DNA of 64,000 bases from Actinoalloteichus fjordicus (GTDB lineage Bacteria; Actinomycetota; Actinomycetes; Mycobacteriales; Pseudonocardiaceae). The stretch lies in NCBI RefSeq assembly GCF_001941625.1, contig NZ_CP016076.1, positions 4,862,249 through 4,926,248 of the forward strand. The letters run 5' to 3'. The notes below the pieces were generated by a model. It was given only the letters and a program-made list of their open reading frames with translations, made no database searches and was not told where the DNA came from. Positions 18,698 through 27,583 of the stretch are shown here, piece by piece. Position numbers and translations under genes: made by a program. Position 1 is the first letter of the stretch; the number at the start of each line of letters is the position of its first letter.

Positions 18698-20422
18698 GTG
18701 CCGCGCGTTGATCCCCGGCACGGCCCTGCGGCGGCGGACGGCGCGCGCTGGCAGACGTATCGCCCCTGCCGCACCGTCCTCGCGGTGGCCCGCACGCTGA
18801 CCTCGGCCATCCGGCTGTTGGAGGCCACGACCGTCTTCCTCGGCGACCCCCGCGTCCAGGTGGTCTTCACCGTGCACGCGGGCTCCCGCTTCTCCACCGG
18901 GGTCGCCGAGCTGCTCCGCGCGCTGCCGGTTGCGGTGGTGCCCTGGGACGCCGTCCCCGAACTGCGGTGCGACCTGGTGATCACGGCCAGCGAGAAGGTC
19001 GACCTGGCGCAGGTCGGCGACGCCCCGGTCCTGGTGCTGCCGCACGGGATCGGCTTTCACAAGTACGTCCCCGAGGTCGACGCGCCGACCAGCAGGCTGT
19101 CGGGTCTGGTGCCTGCCGACCTGCTGGACTCCGGTCGGGTCACGCTGGCGATCACCCACCCCGACCAGGCCGAACAGTTGGCGGCGGCCTCGCCCGCGAC
19201 GGTAGGGCGAACGGCGCTGATCGGGGACACCAGCCATGACGCGGTCCTCGGCAGTGTGGGACGGCGGGACCGGTATCGGGAGCTGTTGGGCGTGTCGCCC
19301 GCGCGGCGGCTGCTGGTGGTGTCGTCGACGTGGGGCGAGCAGTCGTTGCTGGGCACCCGCCCCGAGCTGCTCGATCGCCTGCTGGCCGAACTGCCGGTGG
19401 ACGAGTACCGGGTGGCCGCCGTCGTGCATCCCAACGCCTGGACCTGGCATGGCGGCTGGCAGCTCGACCAGTGGCTGGACTCCGCGATGCGGGCCGGGCT
19501 GCTGCTCCTGCCGCCGACGCGCGGCTGGCACGCCGCGCTGGTGGCCGCCGACCTGCTGATCGGCGATCACGGCTCGGTCAGTCTCTACGGCGCCACCGTG
19601 GGCAGGCCGGTGCTGCTCGCGGCCTTCGGCACCGAGGTCGTGCCGGGGACTCCGCTCGCCGAGTTCGGGCGGACCGCAGACCGGCTCGATCCCGCGACGG
19701 GGCTGCGGGAACAGGTGGACAAGGCGATGGCCGTGCATGATCCGCTGCGGTTCCGCCCGCTCGCCGACGCCGCCTTCGCCGCGCCGGGTCGCGCCGTCGA
19801 CCTGCTGCGGACGCTGTGTCACGAGCTGTTGTCCCTGGCCGAACCCGCAGCCGAACCCGTCCTGGACGCGGCGCCGGACCCGCTCCCCGCTCGTCGCCCG
19901 GTTCATTCCCTGGAAGTGGCCTCGACCTTCGTCGCGCCGTCCACCGTGGTCCTGCACCGCGTCCCCGCAGCGGTGCGGGGTCGCCGAATCGACGTGCCCC
20001 ACAGCGGATCGCGACACCTGCTGGTCGATGCGGAGGAGCCGAACCTGCGGCTCTTCGGCGATGCGGCCGTCCTGACCCGCTCGCGGGCGCCCGAGGCGGC
20101 CGAGCCGACGGCTGCGCACCCGAGCGGTGGGGCGGAGGCGGCGGTCGAGGCGGCGGCGGCGGCCTGGCTCGCCGAGGCACTGCGGCGCAATCCCGGCGCC
20201 CGACTCGCCGCGACGGCCGTCGCCGGGGGCACGCTGCTGGGGCTGCGCGACGGACGCCGCCTGCGGATCGCCGCCGACGACGGTGGCAAGCCGGACACGA
20301 TGCTCGCGGCCTCGGCCGCCTATGCCGCATTGCTCGCGGGCGTTCTCGGTGCAGGCAGGCTGTTCGTGCGCGTCGGCGCGGCCGAACGGGTCCTCACGAT
20401 GACGCTGGTCGAGCCCGCCTGA
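18698..20422 (+). CDS. GT-B-fold glycosyltransferase-like protein (CDP-glycerol transferase / epimerase-like)
   Basis: About 574 residues from the GTG preceded by AGGCGGG; the longer frame upstream is arginine/proline-rich and unlikely to be translated. Two Rossmann-like halves are visible: an N-terminal one (SAIRLLEATTVFLGDPRVQV, CDLVITASEK, VLVLPHGIGFHKY) and a C-terminal one (LLVVSSTWGEQSLLG, AAVVHPNAWTW, LLIGDHGSVSLYGATVGRPV). The GDHGSVSLY segment matches the nucleotide-sugar binding loop seen in CDP-glycerol glycerophosphotransferases and UDP-GlcNAc 2-epimerases. A further alpha/beta domain of about 150 residues, with an alanine-rich linker, follows. The substrate is unknown, and it may be a non-enzymatic relative. 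Confidence 0.65.
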   Translation: MPRVDPRHGPAAADGARWQTYRPCRTVLAVARTLTSAIRLLEATTVFLGDPRVQVVFTVHAGSRFSTGVAELLRALPVAVVPWDAVPELRCDLVITASEKVDLAQVGDAPVLVLPHGIGFHKYVPEVDAPTSRLSGLVPADLLDSGRVTLAITHPDQAEQLAAASPATVGRTALIGDTSHDAVLGSVGRRDRYRELLGVSPARRLLVVSSTWGEQSLLGTRPELLDRLLAELPVDEYRVAAVVHPNAWTWHGGWQLDQWLDSAMRAGLLLLPPTRGWHAALVAADLLIGDHGSVSLYGATVGRPVLLAAFGTEVVPGTPLAEFGRTADRLDPATGLREQVDKAMAVHDPLRFRPLADAAFAAPGRAVDLLRTLCHELLSLAEPAAEPVLDAAPDPLPARRPVHSLEVASTFVAPSTVVLHRVPAAVRGRRIDVPHSGSRHLLVDAEEPNLRLFGDAAVLTRSRAPEAAEPTAAHPSGGAEAAVEAAAAAWLAEALRRNPGARLAATAVAGGTLLGLRDGRRLRIAADDGGKPDTMLAASAAYAALLAGVLGAGRLFVRVGAAERVLTMTLVEPA

Positions 20423-20430
20423 TCGGCGGC

Positions 20431-20448
20431 GGGCCGCCCGGCCGGCCC
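20431..20448. terminator. Candidate terminator between convergent genes
   Basis: GGGCCG and CGGCCC form a 6-base stem around a 6-base loop, lying between the ends of two converging genes. There is no T-run, so the call rests on position and symmetry only. Confidence 0.3.
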
Positions 20449-20516
20449 AGCGGCGGCAGGACGGCCCGACGATCGCGCGACGCGGGCGAGGCCCCGCCTG
20501 CCGAGGATCGGCTCGA

Positions 20517-22661
20517 TCAGTCCTCGAGCGCCGCCAGCCGCTCCCGCAACTCGGCCACGGCAGGCCCGCCGGTCTCGACCTCGACGGCCAGCACCCGGCT
20601 CAGCTGAGCCCGTGCACCCTGCCGATCGCCGCGCGTCTCGGCGAGGTCCGCGAGCGCCCGCCGCGCCTGGGCCTCGTAGTGGATCGCGCCGCGCTCCTCG
20701 AACAGCTCGACCGCCTCGCCGAGCTCCTCGGCCGCCGTGTCGTGCTCGCCGAGCAGGCGGTGCAGCGAGCCGAGGGCGATGAGCACCCGCCCGACCATCC
20801 GCCGATCGCCCAGCGCAGCCAGCTGGTCGGCGGCCCGACGCAGCTCGGCGAGCGCGTCGGCAGGCCGGTCGGCCGCCGCGAGGGCGCAGCCGAGGAAGTA
20901 GGCGCCCAGCGCGGCGCCTCGGGACTCGCCTGCCTGCTCGTTCAGCTCGATCGAGCGGCGGTAGGCCGTCAGCGCGCCGGGCGGGTCGACGACGTCGCGA
21001 TGTCGGCCGATGAATTCCCAGACCGAGGCGAGCAGCGCCGGTCGGCCCGCCTGCTCTGCCAGCCGCAACGCCGTGTCCAGCTCTGCCCCCGCCCGGTCGT
21101 GCTCACTGAGCTCGGTGTAGGCCCGAGACACCAGGCTGCGCAGTCGCGCCTCGGCGGCGGGGTGGCCGGCCCGCCGCGCGGCGGTGGCGCCGAGATCACT
21201 GGCCTCGATCCAGTCCGCGAGGTAGCGACGGTGCAGGTAGAGCGGGACCATCGCCTCGGCGAGCTGCCACGTTCGCTCATCCCAGCCCTGTTCCGCGACG
21301 GCACGCAGCAGGGCGAGCAGGCAGGCGCGTTCGCCGGTCAGCCAGTCCAGCGCGAGCGCGGCGCCGCGCGGTCCGGTGAAGGGGTCGTCGACGTCGGTGA
21401 GCAGTGCCTCGTGATCCGCGATCCGGGTCCTGGCGCCCATCACGGCGCGGTCGGCCGCCGCGACCAGCCCGAGCCGCTGCCCGACCAGCCTGTCCAGCAG
21501 CTCCGCACGCGCCGAGGCGGGCTCCTCCCCCGCCGCGCGCTCCCTGGCATGGAGTCGGACGAGGTCGTGGAGGCGGTATCGCTCGCCGGGCTCCTCGGTC
21601 ACCAGGTTCGCGTCGACCAGGACGGCCAGCGCCGATCGGGCCGTCGACTCGTCGACGTCGGCGGCCAGGGCGGCGGTGTCGACGGAGGCGTCCGGGCCGG
21701 GCAGCAGCCCCAGCCTGCGATACACCAGGGCCGCCTCGGCGGGCAGGCTCCGGTAGGCGTGGTCGAACACGGTGGACACCGTGCGCTCTCCTCTCGACGA
21801 CAGGGCGCGCAGCCGACGACGCTCGTCGGCCAGCTCCGCCACCAGCGAGGCGACGGTGGCGTGCGGCCGGGCCGTCAGCCGAGCGGCGGCGACCCGCAGC
21901 GCGATCGGCAGGCCGCCGCACAGCCGGACCAGCGCGGTCGAGGCCGAGGGCTCCCGGCCGATGCGCTCCTCGCCGCAGAAGCGCGTCAGCAGCTCCGCAC
22001 CGCCCGCGTCGTCGAGCGGATCGAGGACCACCATCCGGGCGTCGGTCTCGAAATCGGCCTCGGTGAGCCTGGCGTTGCTGGTCACGACCACGGCACTGCC
22101 CGGACTGTTGGGCACGAGCGGTTCGACGTGAGCCGCCTCGGTGACGTCGTCGAGCAGCACCAGCACCGGCTGCGTCGCGGTCCGGGTCCGGAACAGGGCC
22201 GTGCGCTCGGCCAGCTCCGCCGGGATGTGCTCGCGGTGCACGCCCAGTCCCCGCAGGCATTCGGCCAGCGCGTCGCCGACGGCGGTGCCTGCCTCGGTGC
22301 GTCGTGTCGAGTAGTCGATGTAGAGCTGCCCGCCGGGATACCGGTCCCCGGCATCGCGCGCCCAGCGACGCGCCAGCGCGCTCTTGCCGACACCGGCCAG
22401 CCCGGTCAGGACGATGATCCATGTCGAGTCTGCGCCCGCATCGCGCAGCAGCTCGTCCACGGCGGACAGCTCGGCGACTCGATTGACGAACCGGCCCGGC
22501 CCGGCGGGGATCTGATGCGGCACCGGGCGCTGCTCGGTGGGAAGCAACCACGTCACGTCGCCGTGCACGGTGCCCACCTGCACCACCGAGCCGCCCACGT
22601 CGGCCGCGTGGTTGCCGACCGCAGGGTCTCGTCCCGATCGGTCCGACCAGGCTCCGCCCAT
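20517..22661 (-). CDS. STAND NTPase with TPR repeats (AfsR-like, no DNA-binding domain)
   Basis: A 714-residue signal-transduction ATPase. After a short N-terminal segment (VVQVGTVHGDVTWLLP, typical of actinobacterial STAND proteins) comes an NB-ARC domain with Walker A GLAGVGKSALARRW near residue 90, Walker B VLVLLDDV near 167, the GLPIAL motif, and a winged-helix/MHD-like RYRLHDLVRLHAR near 365. The C-terminal 330 residues are tetratricopeptide repeats (A.L..EQAGR-type helices). Unlike AfsR it lacks a SARP output domain. The ATG has GGAGGCGGAG upstream. It may be a regulator or a conflict-system sensor; no effector domain is fused. Confidence 0.85.
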   Translation of the reverse strand: MGGAWSDRSGRDPAVGNHAADVGGSVVQVGTVHGDVTWLLPTEQRPVPHQIPAGPGRFVNRVAELSAVDELLRDAGADSTWIIVLTGLAGVGKSALARRWARDAGDRYPGGQLYIDYSTRRTEAGTAVGDALAECLRGLGVHREHIPAELAERTALFRTRTATQPVLVLLDDVTEAAHVEPLVPNSPGSAVVVTSNARLTEADFETDARMVVLDPLDDAGGAELLTRFCGEERIGREPSASTALVRLCGGLPIALRVAAARLTARPHATVASLVAELADERRRLRALSSRGERTVSTVFDHAYRSLPAEAALVYRRLGLLPGPDASVDTAALAADVDESTARSALAVLVDANLVTEEPGERYRLHDLVRLHARERAAGEEPASARAELLDRLVGQRLGLVAAADRAVMGARTRIADHEALLTDVDDPFTGPRGAALALDWLTGERACLLALLRAVAEQGWDERTWQLAEAMVPLYLHRRYLADWIEASDLGATAARRAGHPAAEARLRSLVSRAYTELSEHDRAGAELDTALRLAEQAGRPALLASVWEFIGRHRDVVDPPGALTAYRRSIELNEQAGESRGAALGAYFLGCALAAADRPADALAELRRAADQLAALGDRRMVGRVLIALGSLHRLLGEHDTAAEELGEAVELFEERGAIHYEAQARRALADLAETRGDRQGARAQLSRVLAVEVETGGPAVAELRERLAALED

Positions 22662-22884
22662 CGCCGACTCCGCCTCCGCTCGCCCTCGCAGACTGTGATC
22701 GAAAATACTCTACGGCGCGAACTCGACGCCCGGCACCGGATCGGCGGAGCCCGCGCGAGACCGGCAGGTCCCTGCCCGCCGTGGCGCTCGCGCCGTCCCT
22801 TGCGGGCGGCGGAGAGCCCGCCCCTGCCTGCGACACGGGGCGCCAGCCGTCTCCCGGCCCCTGGGCGACGCCGGACGCCTCGGC

Positions 22885-23745
22885 TCAGCGGAAGTCGGCG
22901 ACGTGATCGGCGACCCACTCGCGATAGGTACGCGCGGGACGACCGACGATGTCGGACACGGTGGACTCGATCTTCTCGACCGAGGTGATCGTCTCGGCAT
23001 GGGCGGCGAAGATTCCGTCGACGACGTCGACCGGCCAGCCCTGCGCGACCATCTGCTCGCGCGCCTGGGCAACGGCAAGCTCCTCGAACCGGGTCGGCCT
23101 GCCGAGCACCTCGCCGATGATCGCGACCCGCTCCGCGTTGCTGAGCACCTCGGGACCGGTCAGGACCGGCTTGGTCCCCACGTGTCCGTCGTCAAGGAGC
23201 GCCCGGACTCCCACCGCTGCGATGTCGGCCTCGTGGAGCATGGCCCCGGCGGCCTCGGCGAAGGGCGCCCGGACGACTCCGTCCGCCCGGATCTCCGCCG
23301 CCCATTCGAGATCGTTGCCTGCGAAGCCGCCCGCACGGATGAAGGTCCACGCCAGATCGGTGCGCTGGATCTCCTGTTCGACGTCGGCGTGGAACTGGTT
23401 GATGGGATCGGACTGCCGTTCGGCGTCCTCGCGAACACCGCTCGACGAGAGATAGACGATTCGATCGGCCTCGGCGTCGATCGACGAGATCACGGCGGGC
23501 GCCAGCTCGGCCGTGAGAAGCGGCCAGACCAGGAACACCGATCGCACCCCGGCCAGCGCGGCCGTGAGGCTCGTCGGGTCGGCGAGATCGCCACGAACGA
23601 CGTCGACGCCGTCGGGCAGTCCCGCCGCCTCGGGAGCCCGCGTCATCGCCCGCACGGCGACGCCCTCCTGATACAGCTGGGCGACGACGTTCCTGCCGAC
23701 CTTGCCGGTGGCGCCGATCACGAGGATCGGATGCTGCGCAGTCAT
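22885..23745 (-). CDS. NmrA-family NAD(P)-binding oxidoreductase-like protein
   Basis: A 286-residue atypical short-chain dehydrogenase. The N-terminal glycine motif ILVIGATGKVGRNV binds NAD(P). The region VVRGDLADPTSLTAALAGV and the SSSGV segment follow the NmrA/azoreductase-like pattern, while the classic YxxxK pair is not evident. The start is the ATG with AAGGAGCTC upstream; an upstream in-frame start 8 codons earlier has no such site. Such proteins act as quinone reductases or redox sensors. No regulator gene lies next to it. Confidence 0.85.
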   Translation of the reverse strand: MTAQHPILVIGATGKVGRNVVAQLYQEGVAVRAMTRAPEAAGLPDGVDVVRGDLADPTSLTAALAGVRSVFLVWPLLTAELAPAVISSIDAEADRIVYLSSSGVREDAERQSDPINQFHADVEQEIQRTDLAWTFIRAGGFAGNDLEWAAEIRADGVVRAPFAEAAGAMLHEADIAAVGVRALLDDGHVGTKPVLTGPEVLSNAERVAIIGEVLGRPTRFEELAVAQAREQMVAQGWPVDVVDGIFAAHAETITSVEKIESTVSDIVGRPARTYREWVADHVADFR

Positions 23746-23956
23746 CGTGAGCTCCTTCGTCTGTCCCATCGTGGTGGGACGTCATCGTCGATGACCGGGA
23801 CGCTAGAAGCTCAACAACAGTCAAGGTCAAGTCCGCCGAGGCGCAGGTGATCGAAGGAGACACCGCCGGGCGGGCGGCACCCGTGACGTCGGCCGGGGAG
23901 GCCGATCGGCTCGCCCGGCGGCGAGAGCGCGCAGCGGGCGGCCGCTGCGCCCAGAC

Positions 23957-25129
23957 TCACCCCAGATGGTCGGCGCGCTCCGGCTCGCTCACTCGGCGGG
24001 ACCGGCCCGCGACGGTGACCTTCACCGGCGAGGTGATCCACGGCGTGGTCGACGTGTCGGCCGGGCTCGCCAGCCGCCGTCCCTCGCCGGACGGGGCGGG
24101 CAGCTCCACGCCTGCGGCGACGGGGCTGCCGAAGTCGGGGGTGCCGTCCCGGTTCCACTCGAAGGGCTGAGCCCGGATCGTACGGCCCTGGCCGCACCCG
24201 CCCGACGCGGAACCCTGAGCGTGATAGACGATCCAGTCCTCCCTGCCGTCGGGAGAGGTGAAGAAGCCGTTGTGGCCGGGGCCGAACACGCCTGCGGAGT
24301 CCGATCGCTCGAACACCGGGTCCCGATGCTTGGTCCAGGCGCCGGGCAGCATCGGGTCGCTGCCGCGCAGGGTCAGCAGGCCCAGCTTGTAGTCGGGCGT
24401 GCCGCAGTAGCTGGCCGAGTAGACGATGTGGGTCTGACCGTTGCGCTGCAGGGCCACCGGTGCCTCGTTCACCCGCAGGCCGCTCGTCTCCCAGGGGTGC
24501 TCCGGGGTGGACAGCAGCCGCTTGGCGCCGCTGATGGTCCAGGGATCACGCATCGGGGCGATCCAGTTCTCCTGGGCGACGTCACTCCACTGCGACCAGA
24601 GGAAGTACAGGCCTCGGCCGGGGATCTCCAGGTAGCTCCCGTCGATGGACCACTGGTCTTCGCCGGGCGGGTTGAGCTGCGCCTTGTAGGTGTAGGGGCC
24701 CATCGGGTCGGTGCCCGCGCTCTCCAGGACGTGCATCCGCTGGTGGTCGGCCGAGCCGCTGACCCCGGCGCTGTAGTGCAGGTACCAGCGGCGCCCGTTC
24801 GGCCCGTTCAGCAGCCGGAACTCGGGCGCCCAGAAATAGCAGCATCGGGAGGGATCGTCACCACGCCACACGACCACGGGTTCGGCCTCAGCCAGGCCCG
24901 CCAGCGTCGGGGATCGACGCATCACGATCTCGGAGGAGTGATAGGTGCCGGTCAGGTAGTAGTTGCCGTCGTGGTAGGTCAGCCACGGGTCGGCGCCGTC
25001 CTGGGCGTACAGCGGATTGCGGAACGTCCCGTCCGCGCCGAAGGCGGGCACGCCGCCGAGCAGCAACGCGACCATGGTGCAGACCGCAAGGCCCGCCCGA
25101 CGAATCCAGCGTGATCGACCACCACTCAT
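23957..25129 (-). CDS. Secreted GH43-family glycoside hydrolase
   Basis: A 390-residue protein with a signal peptide (RRAGLAVCTMVALLLGGVPAFGA). The five-bladed propeller of family 43 is indicated by the three acidic positions: the general base Asp in DGADPWLTYHDGNYYLTGT, the pKa-modulating Asp in SIDGSYLEIPG, and the acid Glu in RVNEAPVALQR. Family members release arabinose or xylose from hemicellulose, and this subgroup resembles arabinan- or galactan-active enzymes. It is transcribed away from a solute-binding protein gene across a 731-base region with paired palindromes, suggesting joint control by sugar supply. Exact substrate unknown. Confidence 0.87.
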   Translation of the reverse strand: MSGGRSRWIRRAGLAVCTMVALLLGGVPAFGADGTFRNPLYAQDGADPWLTYHDGNYYLTGTYHSSEIVMRRSPTLAGLAEAEPVVVWRGDDPSRCCYFWAPEFRLLNGPNGRRWYLHYSAGVSGSADHQRMHVLESAGTDPMGPYTYKAQLNPPGEDQWSIDGSYLEIPGRGLYFLWSQWSDVAQENWIAPMRDPWTISGAKRLLSTPEHPWETSGLRVNEAPVALQRNGQTHIVYSASYCGTPDYKLGLLTLRGSDPMLPGAWTKHRDPVFERSDSAGVFGPGHNGFFTSPDGREDWIVYHAQGSASGGCGQGRTIRAQPFEWNRDGTPDFGSPVAAGVELPAPSGEGRRLASPADTSTTPWITSPVKVTVAGRSRRVSEPERADHLG

Positions 25130-25685
25130 CCCCGACTCCCTCGGTCCCCCACCACCGCAGCCGAGATCGACACGACGGTGCTGTGATCAGCCGCCGACCA
25201 GCGGCTTTCCAGCACCGTATGCGAGGGCCGGACGACTCGCCGGGAGTCGGTCACCCGATCAGACGGCCCCCGATCGCGGGTAGACGATCACGAGATCCGT
25301 CCCAAGCGGAGAGATCGTCGATCACCACCGCACGCGGCGGCCGACCCACGAGCCTGCCCGTTCGACGCCGTGCGGGCGGAGCGGAGTCGTGTCGCCGTCG
25401 AGTCGCCGCGACGGGGTCGACCTCAGTACCCGCGCGGTGCCGCCACGCTCGGCACCCCTCGGCATGCGGGTGACTCGAGGCGAGACGACGGTCGGTCGCC
25501 CGCACCGATCCAGCGGGTCGACGGCGGGCAGCCCTTGATCGTCTACAACGGATCGGCCTCATTTGCCGTCTGGCATATCAGATCCAATTCGCCGCCACGC
25601 ACGATGGAAAGACGGGAGACAGCCGCGAACAGGCCCCCGATCAGCACTCCCTCATCGAACCCGAATCACCCCTTCGGAGCTATTC

Positions 25686-25727
25686 GTCCGACATATCGGA
25701 CGTCACGGGCCGGAATCAGCCATTCCG
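25686..25727. promoter_or_regulatory. Two adjacent operator-like palindromes
   Basis: GTCCGA-CATA-TCGGAC at 25686-25701 and CGGAAT-CAGCC-ATTCCG at 25711-25727 are both perfect inverted repeats. They lie 24-65 bases upstream of the -35 box of the solute-binding protein gene, a common place for sugar-responsive regulators. No regulator gene is nearby. Confidence 0.6.
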
Positions 25728-25750
25728 ACACAGATCGACGTCGATGAATC

Positions 25751-25778
25751 TTGACTGTGACCCGGGTCTCTCAATAAT
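25751..25778 (+). promoter_or_regulatory. Sigma-70-type promoter of the solute-binding protein gene
   Basis: TTGACT (5 of 6 consensus) is separated by 16 bases from AATAAT (5 of 6). It lies inside the longest possible reading frame of the downstream gene, which supports the later GTG start. Confidence 0.65.
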
Positions 25779-25860
25779 GGGCGAACGCTTCCGGCTGCAG
25801 ACCGACCATCGAGGCCGGTCGTCGGGGGCCGGGCGACATCCACGACGGGGAGGAACGACA

Positions 25861-27150
25861 GTGACGTCGACTTCGCAAGGACCGAGACGCCGGAGGTCCG
25901 CAGGCCTGACAGCCGGGCTGATGAGCGTGGCGCTGGTGGCGGCGGGTTGCGGAGGCGCCGCGGGCGATGACGGCCCGGTGAATCTCACCTACACCTTCTG
26001 GGGCAACACCGATCGTGGTGACCTGACCACCGAGGCGATTGCGATCTTCGAGGAGAAGAACCCGGACATCACCGTGGACATCACGTTCGCCGACTTCGAG
26101 AGCTATTGGCAGAAGCTGGCGACCGAGGCGGCGGGCGGCAACCCGCCCGACGTCGTGCAGATGGACTACACGTACCTCCGCGAATACGCCGATCGCGGCG
26201 TCCTGCTGGATCTGGCCCCGTTAGTGGGCGAACAGATCGACACCGACGACCTCGTGGGCGGGCTGAGCGAGGCGGGCCGGGTGGACGACGGCTACTACGC
26301 GATCCCCATCGGCAGCAACATGATGTCCTTCCAGTACGACGCCGCCGTCTGGGACGCCGCAGGCGCCGTCCGGCCCGAGACGGGCTGGACCTGGGACGAC
26401 TACGCCGCCGCGGCGGCCGCCGTCACCGAGGCCAACGGGGGCGACCCGTGGGGCGGCATGGACATCGGCGAGCATCTGCACATGCTCGACGTGTGGCTGC
26501 GGCAGAACGGCGGCCAGGTGTACACGGACTCCGGCGAGCTCGGCTTCACCGAGGCTGACCTGATCGAGTTCTGGGAGCTCAACGAGCGGTGGCGCGACGC
26601 GGAGAGCGTCATCCCGCTCTCCGCCGTGGACCAGGCCATCGCCGACACGTCGCTGGCCGTCGGCGCCACCGCCTCGGAGTTCGCCTGGGACAACTTCCTG
26701 CCCAGCACCGAGAACACCTACGGCAGCGAACTGGCCCTGGCGCCCTTTCCCAGCGACACCGACGAACTCGGCCTCTACGCCAAGCCGTCCATGCTGATGA
26801 GCGTGACGACCCGCACTGATCATCCTGAGGAGTCGGCGCGGCTCATCGACTTCATGATCAACGATCCCGACGCCGGGCGGATCTTCGGCGCCAACCGGGG
26901 TCTCCCCGCCACCACCACCCAACGGGAGACCGCCGAATTCGAAGGCGTGAACGCCCGGATCGAGGAATACGAGAACAGCATGGAGGGCTTGCTGGGCGAG
27001 ACCCCCGCCCCGCCGCCGCCCGGCGGCGCAGGCGTCGAGCGGTTGATGCAGCGGCTCAACGAGGAGGTCGCCTACGACCGGGCCACCGTGGCCGACACGG
27101 CCGCCCGCTTCATGACCGAGGCCGAGCAGATCCTGGCCGACGCCGCCTGA
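25861..27150 (+). CDS. ABC transporter sugar-binding lipoprotein (orphan)
   Basis: A 429-residue family 1 extracellular solute-binding protein. The GTG start is chosen because GGGGAGGAA precedes it and a lipoprotein signal with lipobox VAAGC follows. The mature part has the typical pattern of sugar binders (LTYTFWGNTDRGD, NPPDVVQMDYTYLREYADRG, GYYAIPIGSN, NRGLPAT). It would capture an oligosaccharide outside the membrane. No permease or ATPase gene follows; instead a strong hairpin ends the transcript. The next gene is an alpha-galactosidase, so an alpha-galactoside is a possible ligand, but this is inference. Confidence 0.88.
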   Translation: MTSTSQGPRRRRSAGLTAGLMSVALVAAGCGGAAGDDGPVNLTYTFWGNTDRGDLTTEAIAIFEEKNPDITVDITFADFESYWQKLATEAAGGNPPDVVQMDYTYLREYADRGVLLDLAPLVGEQIDTDDLVGGLSEAGRVDDGYYAIPIGSNMMSFQYDAAVWDAAGAVRPETGWTWDDYAAAAAAVTEANGGDPWGGMDIGEHLHMLDVWLRQNGGQVYTDSGELGFTEADLIEFWELNERWRDAESVIPLSAVDQAIADTSLAVGATASEFAWDNFLPSTENTYGSELALAPFPSDTDELGLYAKPSMLMSVTTRTDHPEESARLIDFMINDPDAGRIFGANRGLPATTTQRETAEFEGVNARIEEYENSMEGLLGETPAPPPPGGAGVERLMQRLNEEVAYDRATVADTAARFMTEAEQILADAA

Positions 27151-27583
27151 GCAGCTCCTCGCCGCGCAGGCCGGGGCGGTCGGTCGATCGACGAGGATCG
27201 TCCGACCGCTCCACCGCTCCCTCGCCGACGCGTGGCCGCCGACGGACGGCCACGCCCCGGATCTCCGCATACCCGCAGATCCCGCGAGAGTCTGCCTCGG
27301 TCGGGGCACCCACGGCCGTTGATCATCTGCTCCGTCGGCGCCCGGCCGCATCACGTGCGAAGGCCACGGCCGCAGGCGGCCAGCGCGCCGTCGGCCGTCC
27401 CGCCACACGAACGGTCGGTCCCTGGTCGCCTCGGGCCCGGACCGGCTCTCCCCCGGCCGTGTGATCGCACCGTCTTTCGCCCCCTTGCCACTCGCCCGGC
27501 GGTTGCCTGCCCATGGCCCGGTCCGCTCCACTCGATGAGGACTCGACGATCTTCGTCTCGACGACTGCGGGCAGGGGCTTGGC
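27151..27583. other. Intergenic region with terminator
   Basis: No gene. It contains the hairpin at 27176-27209 and a GC-rich stretch before the alpha-galactosidase start. Confidence 0.5.
27176..27209 (+). terminator. Strong hairpin terminator after the solute-binding protein gene
   Basis: GCGGTCGGTCGATC and GATCGTCCGACCGC pair over 14 positions with one mismatch around the loop GACGAG, starting 26 bases after the stop codon. No T-run follows, as is usual in actinomycetes. Confidence 0.6.

Larger units (their letters stand above)
25130..25860. other. Divergent regulatory region of the glycoside hydrolase and solute-binding protein
   Basis: About 730 bases without a gene. The right part is AT-richer and carries two adjacent inverted repeats and a strong-looking rightward promoter, listed separately. 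The left part is featureless GC-rich DNA. Confidence 0.6.
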
